Below, piece after piece: positions 59,819 to 64,000 of a stretch of 64,000 nucleotides of DNA (the stretch's first letter is position 1; every line of letters starts with the position of its first letter). Position numbers and translations under genes: made by a program. The notes beneath the pieces are model-generated. The model saw only the letters and a program-made list of their open reading frames with translations, was not told where the DNA came from and ran no database searches. Source of the DNA: Brachybacterium ginsengisoli (GTDB lineage Bacteria > Actinomycetota > Actinomycetes > Actinomycetales > Dermabacteraceae); contig NZ_CP023564.1 of the NCBI RefSeq assembly GCF_002407065.1, positions 2,790,001 to 2,854,000 of the forward strand. Direction: 5' to 3'.

Positions 59819-60574
59819 TCAGGCGCCCGCGGACGTTCCGGCTCCGGCCGAGAGCACGCCGTCCGCGTCGGCATGGCCGGCCGCGTCCAGCACCCGTCCG
59901 AGCGGCCGGTAGTGCTCGACGACCGCGGCGCGATATGCCTGCGCGTCTCCGGCCTCGAGCGCGAGCAGCATCGCCCGGTGCGCCTCGACGGTGTCGAGGA
60001 TGTCCTCCGCCGGCGGCAGACTGAACAGCGGCACGGCGGTGGTGTGGATCTCCCAGAACGCCTGGGCGAGCTGGCGGAGCAGGCCGTTGTCCAGCCGGGA
60101 GAACAGGGCGGTGTGGAAGGCCGCGTCGGCCTCGGGGAAGGGGCGGCCGGCGGAGGCGAGCTCGCGCATCTCCTCGACGTGCCCCTCGAGCTCGGGATTC
60201 TCGGTGTCGCGGTAGAGGTCCGCGAGCTGCTCCGCGACGGACAGGTCCAGTGCGATCCGCAGCTCGACCACCTCGCGCAGAGCGCGCAGGTCGTTGCCGT
60301 CATCGAGCCGGGCGCGGAACAGCAGGCCGTCCACCAGCGGGGACAGCGACAGCTGGCCCACGAAGGTGCCGTGGCCGTGCCGCACCTCCACGATGTCGAG
60401 CGAGGCCAGGGTGCGCATCGCCTCCCGCACGGAGGAGCGGGAGATCTCGAGCCGCTCGCACAGCGCGGTCTCGGTGGGCATCGGGTCCCCGGGGCGCAGC
60501 CCCTCGGCCAGGATCAGGTCCTGGATCCGCTCGACGGCGTCGTTCCCCCTGCGGTGGGTGCGCACCATGTCCAT
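59819..60574 (-). CDS. GntR-family regulator, FadR/FCD subgroup
   Basis: A 251-residue regulator. The winged helix spans about 10-75 (LRPGDPMPTETALCERLEISRSSVREAMRTLASLDIVEVRHGHGTFVG), the typical GntR head. The C-terminal helical FCD domain carries the metal/ligand residues in ADAAFHTALF and VEAHRAM. It is transcribed away from a peptide ABC operon across a clear inverted-repeat operator. ATGs at 60574 and 60568 are both possible; GGGAGAGGGG supports the region. Confidence 0.9.
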   Translation of the reverse strand: MDMVRTHRRGNDAVERIQDLILAEGLRPGDPMPTETALCERLEISRSSVREAMRTLASLDIVEVRHGHGTFVGQLSLSPLVDGLLFRARLDDGNDLRALREVVELRIALDLSVAEQLADLYRDTENPELEGHVEEMRELASAGRPFPEADAAFHTALFSRLDNGLLRQLAQAFWEIHTTAVPLFSLPPAEDILDTVEAHRAMLLALEAGDAQAYRAAVVEHYRPLGRVLDAAGHADADGVLSAGAGTSAGA

Positions 60575-60669
60575 CCCCTCTCCCCTGCCGCAGGCTGCGG
60601 CAGGTCCATTGTCCCGTGCTCCGCGCATCGCGGTGGCGATCGCGGGGACCGTGATGTACTCTCCCAGTC

Positions 60670-60690
60670 ATCAGACATCATACGTCTGAT
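60670..60690. promoter_or_regulatory. GntR operator, inverted repeat
   Basis: ATCAGAC, seven bases, GTCTGAT: a perfect 7-bp inverted repeat between the divergent regulator and binding-protein genes. AT content is higher than in the surroundings, and it is well placed to overlap promoters on either side. Confidence 0.75.
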
Positions 60691-60788
60691 CTTCGCATCG
60701 TGGCGGCACCCCGTCACCATGGCGAGGACGGACCTCCTCCAGCTCGGCGGCACGGCCGTCGGGCCCCCAACGAAGGGATGGATCAACG

Positions 60789-62420
60789 GTGATCACCAAC
60801 TCCACCGGCCCCCTCGGCCGTCGCGGCTTCCTCCGCGGCACCGCCGCCATCGCGGGCGCGGCCGGCATCGTCGCCGGCATCGGCGCCTGCGCCCCGAAGG
60901 GCTCCGGCAGCGGCGGGTCCGACGGCGGCGGCGCGCCCGCGGGCGAGGCGGACCCCGACGGTCACATCGACGCCGCCATCAGCTACGAGCTGGGCACCAA
61001 CGGCTACGACCCGATGACCACCTCGGCCGCGCTCACGGTCGCGGTCAACTGGCACACGCTCGAGGGGCTCACCGAGCTGCACCCCGTGACCCGCGAGGTC
61101 TATGCGGCCCTCGCCACCGAGGTCCCCACCGCGGACTCGACCACGGTCGAGATCGCCCTGCGCGAGGGCGCCGTCTTCCACGACGGCAGCCCGGTCACCG
61201 CCGAGGACGTCGTCTTCTCCTTCGAGCGCGTCCAGGACCCGGCCAACGCCTCGCTGTACGCGCAGTTCATCCCCTTCCTCGACACCGTCGAGAAGAAGGA
61301 CGACTCCACTCTCACCTTCACCCTGAAGCACCCCACCGGCGTGTTCGCCGAGCGGCTGTCCACGGTGAAGATCGTGCCGAAGGCCGCGGTGGAGGCCGAT
61401 CCGAAGGCCTTCGACGCGAACCCCGTCGGCTCCGGCCCCTGGAAGATGACGGACAACTCCGCCTCCTCGAAGATCGTCGAGTTCGAGCGCCACGAGGAGT
61501 ACTCGGGCCCGATGCCGGCGAAGGCGAAGACCATGAGCTGGCAGGTGATCCCCGATCCCTCGACCCGCACCAACGCCCTGCAGTCGCAGACCGTGCAGGC
61601 GATCGACTCGGTCCCCTACCTCTCCATCGACCAGCTGAAGGCCGCCTCCGACGTCGAGTCCGTGGGCGGGTTCGGACTGCTCTTCGCGATGTTCAACAAC
61701 AGCGCGGACAACCCCTTCCACGACCTGAAGAACCGCCAGGCATTCCTCTACGCGATCGACATGGACAAGGTCATCGAGACCGGCCTGTCCGGCCAGGCGG
61801 AGGCGGCGAGCTGCTTCGTGCAGAAGGAGCACCCGAACTACAAGGAGGCCTCGACGGTCTACTCGCTGGACCTCGAGAAGGCGAAGTCCCTGTTCGCCGA
61901 GACGGGCCTGACCTCCTTCCGCCTGCTGTGCACCGACCACGACTGGGTCGCCCAGTGCACCCCGATCATCCAGGAGTCCCTCAGCGCCGCGGGCGTCGAG
62001 GTGAGCTTCGAGCAGAAGCAGTCCGCCGACGTCTACACGACGCTCGACGGCGGGGCCGACGTCTTCGACGTGGTGATCGCCCCCGGCGACCCGTCGGTCT
62101 TCGGCAACGACCCGGACCTGCTCATGCGCTGGTGGTACGGCGGCGACGTCTGGACCGAGAACCGGATGCACTGGAAGGGCCAGCCCTCCTACGAGGAGGT
62201 GCAGACGCTCCTCGCCGAGGGCCTGGAGTCCACCGACACCGCCGCGCAGGAGTCCACCTGGGGCGAGCTGTTCGACCTGCTCTCCAACGAGGTGCCCCTG
62301 TACCCGCTGTTCCACCGCAAGGCGCCCACCGCCTGGGACTCCTCCAGCCTGGTCGACTTCCAGCCGATCTCGCTGACGGGTCTCAGCTTCGTCGACGTCG
62401 CCTCGACGAAGGCCCCCTGA
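60789..62420 (+). CDS. ABC transporter substrate-binding lipoprotein, SBP family 5
   Basis: A 543-residue binding protein of a second peptide-type importer. The N-terminus has a Tat-type GRRGFLRG (10-17) and a lipobox GIGAC with lipid Cys34, then a Gly/Ser spacer. Family-5 features are ISYELGTNGYDPMTTS, FHDGSPVTAEDVVFSFERV and NRQAFLYAIDMDKV. The GTG at 60789 is the only start that yields this signal. The ligand is unknown. It is likely controlled by the divergent GntR regulator and is followed by a strong hairpin before the permease genes. Confidence 0.92.
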   Translation: MITNSTGPLGRRGFLRGTAAIAGAAGIVAGIGACAPKGSGSGGSDGGGAPAGEADPDGHIDAAISYELGTNGYDPMTTSAALTVAVNWHTLEGLTELHPVTREVYAALATEVPTADSTTVEIALREGAVFHDGSPVTAEDVVFSFERVQDPANASLYAQFIPFLDTVEKKDDSTLTFTLKHPTGVFAERLSTVKIVPKAAVEADPKAFDANPVGSGPWKMTDNSASSKIVEFERHEEYSGPMPAKAKTMSWQVIPDPSTRTNALQSQTVQAIDSVPYLSIDQLKAASDVESVGGFGLLFAMFNNSADNPFHDLKNRQAFLYAIDMDKVIETGLSGQAEAASCFVQKEHPNYKEASTVYSLDLEKAKSLFAETGLTSFRLLCTDHDWVAQCTPIIQESLSAAGVEVSFEQKQSADVYTTLDGGADVFDVVIAPGDPSVFGNDPDLLMRWWYGGDVWTENRMHWKGQPSYEEVQTLLAEGLESTDTAAQESTWGELFDLLSNEVPLYPLFHRKAPTAWDSSSLVDFQPISLTGLSFVDVASTKAP

Positions 62421-62426
62421 TCCGGA

Positions 62427-62461
62427 GCGTCGGGGCCGGCCCGCCCCGCCGGCCCCGACGC
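62427..62461 (+). terminator. Strong hairpin between binding-protein and permease genes
   Basis: A perfect 14-bp stem (62427-62440 with 62448-62461, arm GCGTCGGGGCCGGC) with a seven-base loop, no U-run after it, seven bases past the stop. It is more likely a 3' stabiliser or partial terminator that sets a higher level of the binding protein than a full stop. Confidence 0.7.
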
Positions 62462-62508
62462 CCCCTCCCCCGCATTCCCCGTCCCACCGCCAACTCACGG
62501 AGGACCTC

Positions 62509-63474
62509 GTGTCCCAACTCGTCCGACTGATCGGGCGGCGGCTGCTCGCGCTGCCCCTGATGATCCTCGGCGTCACGCTGCTGGTGTTCGTCATCATGTC
62601 GTTCTCGAAGGCAGACCCCGCACGCCTCGCCCTCGGCGAATCCGCCTCCGCGGAGGCGCTCGCGAACTATCGCGAGGCCAATCACCTGAACGACTCGCTC
62701 CTGCAGCGGTACCTCGGCTTCCTCGGCGGCCTGGTGCGCGGAGACCTCGGCACCAGCAGCGGCGGCGTCCCGGTCACCGAGATGGTCTCCAAGGCCTTCC
62801 CGATCACCCTGCAGCTCACCTTCCTGGGCCTCGCCATCGCCATCGTGCTCGCCGCGGTGCTCGGCGTGCTCGCCGCCCTGTACCGCGACCGCTGGGTCGA
62901 CCAGGTGATCCGCGTGCTCACCATCGCGGCGCTCGCCACGCCGTCCTTCTGGCTCGCGATCCTCATGATCCAGTGGCTCGGCGAGATCCCCGGCGGCTGG
63001 GGGATCTTCCCCGCGCTGGTCTCCCGCTGGGTCGGCTTCTTCGACGACCCCGCCACCTACCTGCGCAACGTCGCCCTGCCGGCCCTGGCGCTCGCGATCC
63101 CCGTCGCCGGATCGCTCACCCGCGTGGTGCGCACCGCGATGGTCGAGGAGCTGGACCGCGACTACGTGCGCACCGCCGTCGGCGCCGGGATCCCCTACCC
63201 CGTGGTGGTCAGCCGCAACGTGCTGCGCAACGCCCTGATCACCCCGATCACCGTGCTCGGTCTCCGCGTCGGCTACCTGATGGGCGGCGCGGTGATCATC
63301 GAGATCATCTTCAACATCCAGGCCATGGGCCAGCTCATCCTCGACGGCGTGACCCGCAACGACGTCTTCCTCGTGCAGGGCGTGACCCTCGTGGTCGCGA
63401 TCGCCTTCATCGTCGTCAACATCGCCGTGGACGTCCTCTACGTCGTCGTCAACCCCCGGATCAGGAGCATCTGA
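62509..63474 (+). CDS. ABC transporter permease, DppB/OppB type
   Basis: A 321-residue permease. LIGRRLLALPLMILGVTLLVFVIM is the canonical first helix. RYLGFLGGLVRGDLGTSSGGVPV is the conserved periplasmic segment, and YVRTAVGAGIPYPVVVSRNVLRNALI is the EAA loop. Six helices are visible. The GTG at 62509 follows GGAGGA. Second gene of the operon. Confidence 0.94.
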   Translation: MSQLVRLIGRRLLALPLMILGVTLLVFVIMSFSKADPARLALGESASAEALANYREANHLNDSLLQRYLGFLGGLVRGDLGTSSGGVPVTEMVSKAFPITLQLTFLGLAIAIVLAAVLGVLAALYRDRWVDQVIRVLTIAALATPSFWLAILMIQWLGEIPGGWGIFPALVSRWVGFFDDPATYLRNVALPALALAIPVAGSLTRVVRTAMVEELDRDYVRTAVGAGIPYPVVVSRNVLRNALITPITVLGLRVGYLMGGAVIIEIIFNIQAMGQLILDGVTRNDVFLVQGVTLVVAIAFIVVNIAVDVLYVVVNPRIRSI

Positions 63475-63475
63475 C

Positions 63476-64000
63476 ATGCGACCGAAGCTCGGATCCCGCC
63501 TGCAGTCCGTCAGCGGCAGGCCGCTGGCGCCCTTCACCGCCCTCCCCTGGACCAGCCGCCTGGCAGTCCTGTTCCTGGCCCTGCTCGCCGTGTTGGCCGT
63601 CTTCGCGCCGCTGGTCAGCCCGCACGGCCCCCTCACCACCGGCACCCCGGTGCAGCCGCCCAGCGGCGAGCACTGGATGGGCACCGATGCGATCGGCCGC
63701 GACATCTTCTCCCGCGTCGCGCACGGCGCCCGCTCCTCGCTGCTGATCGGTCTGGCCGCCACCATCGGCGCCCTGCTGGCCGCCGCGGTGATCGGCTCGA
63801 TCGCCGCGACCGGCGCGAAGATCGTCTCCGAGATCGTGATGCGCGTGCTGGACGTGGTGATGTCCTTCCCCGGCATCGCGCTGGCCGCGGTGTTCGTCGC
63901 CGTCTGGGGCACCTCGCTGCCCGTGCTCATCTTCGCAATCGGATTCCTCTACGTGCCGCAGCTGGCCCGCGTGGTGCGCGCCAATGTGCTCTCCCAGTTC
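63476..64000 (+). CDS. ABC transporter permease, DppC/OppC type (truncated by window edge)
   Basis: The first 175 codons of the partner permease. A polar N-terminus is followed by a helix (LAVLFLALLAVLAVFAPLVS), then EHWMGTDAIGRDIFSRVAHGARSSLLIG, the DppC signature. It continues off the right edge in frame. The ATG starts two bases after the previous stop. ATPase subunits are expected beyond 64000. Confidence 0.92.
   Translation, partial: MRPKLGSRLQSVSGRPLAPFTALPWTSRLAVLFLALLAVLAVFAPLVSPHGPLTTGTPVQPPSGEHWMGTDAIGRDIFSRVAHGARSSLLIGLAATIGALLAAAVIGSIAATGAKIVSEIVMRVLDVVMSFPGIALAAVFVAVWGTSLPVLIFAIGFLYVPQLARVVRANVLSQF

Overview
The window is GC-rich DNA (roughly 70% or more by eye) with strongly G/C-biased third codon positions. 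It has a SURF1-family protein, an actinobacterial GuaB3-type IMP dehydrogenase paralogue, Tat-type lipoprotein signals, GTG starts and many TANNNT boxes placed 6-7 bases before start codons. Together these point to an actinomycete of the order Micrococcales. The gene set resembles Brachybacterium or a relative (Dermabacteraceae); that placement is inference from recall, not a search. The DNA looks chromosomal. I see no rRNA, tRNA, CRISPR array, transposase or phage gene, and no gene-free stretch longer than about 300 bases.

Layout. 1-9900: D-aminoacyl-tRNA deacylase, a HAD phosphatase, phosphoglycerate mutase, a Tat-exported C39-like protein, a HerA/DUF853 ATPase, a NAT_N/GNAT_C acyltransferase, a TetR regulator divergent from a DHA2 drug-efflux pump with a clear shared operator, and a GNAT enzyme. 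9900-16500: guaA, DUF3817 and SURF1 genes, then pta-ackA (acetate overflow pathway). 16500-21200: a small membrane protein, then a tandemly duplicated two-gene membrane module of unknown function lying downstream of guaB3. 21200-29900: membrane proteins, a DEDDh exonuclease, a VOC protein, guaB, a PiT phosphate transporter, a PH-like membrane protein sharing a motif with the duplicated module, and an RluA-type pseudouridine synthase. 30100-34100: groES-groEL with a CIRCE operator, a large unknown membrane protein and an uncatalogued 57-residue protein.

35000-40800 is a compact molybdenum-cofactor locus: moeA-moaC-mogA/moaB-moaE with ATGA start/stop overlaps on the minus strand, divergent moaA-moaD on the plus strand, and a convergent MoeB-rhodanese gene. 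A second, diverged moeA lies at 47715-48971. 41094-46960 is a peptide/nickel-type ABC importer (two permeases, a fused double ATPase and a lipoprotein). 49091-56457 holds a quinone oxidoreductase, a THUMP-like methyltransferase, a five-gene overlapping DUF4129/MoxR/DUF58 operon, and msrA. 56482-58811 carries a secreted PKD protein with a DUF6318 lipoprotein, and an ArsD-like protein without the metal cysteines. 58849-64000 has a small-molecule kinase and GntR/FadR regulator divergent from a second peptide-type ABC operon that runs off the right edge.

The observations most worth following up are the duplicated module with its shared GIPW motif and conserved C-terminal tail (17143-20041, echoed at 27323-28111), the window-wide leaderless-promoter pattern, the TetR and GntR operators, the cysteine-less ArsD relative, and the MoeB homologue without its zinc cysteines. 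All start sites, domain names and functions here are read by eye from the sequence; no database search was run.
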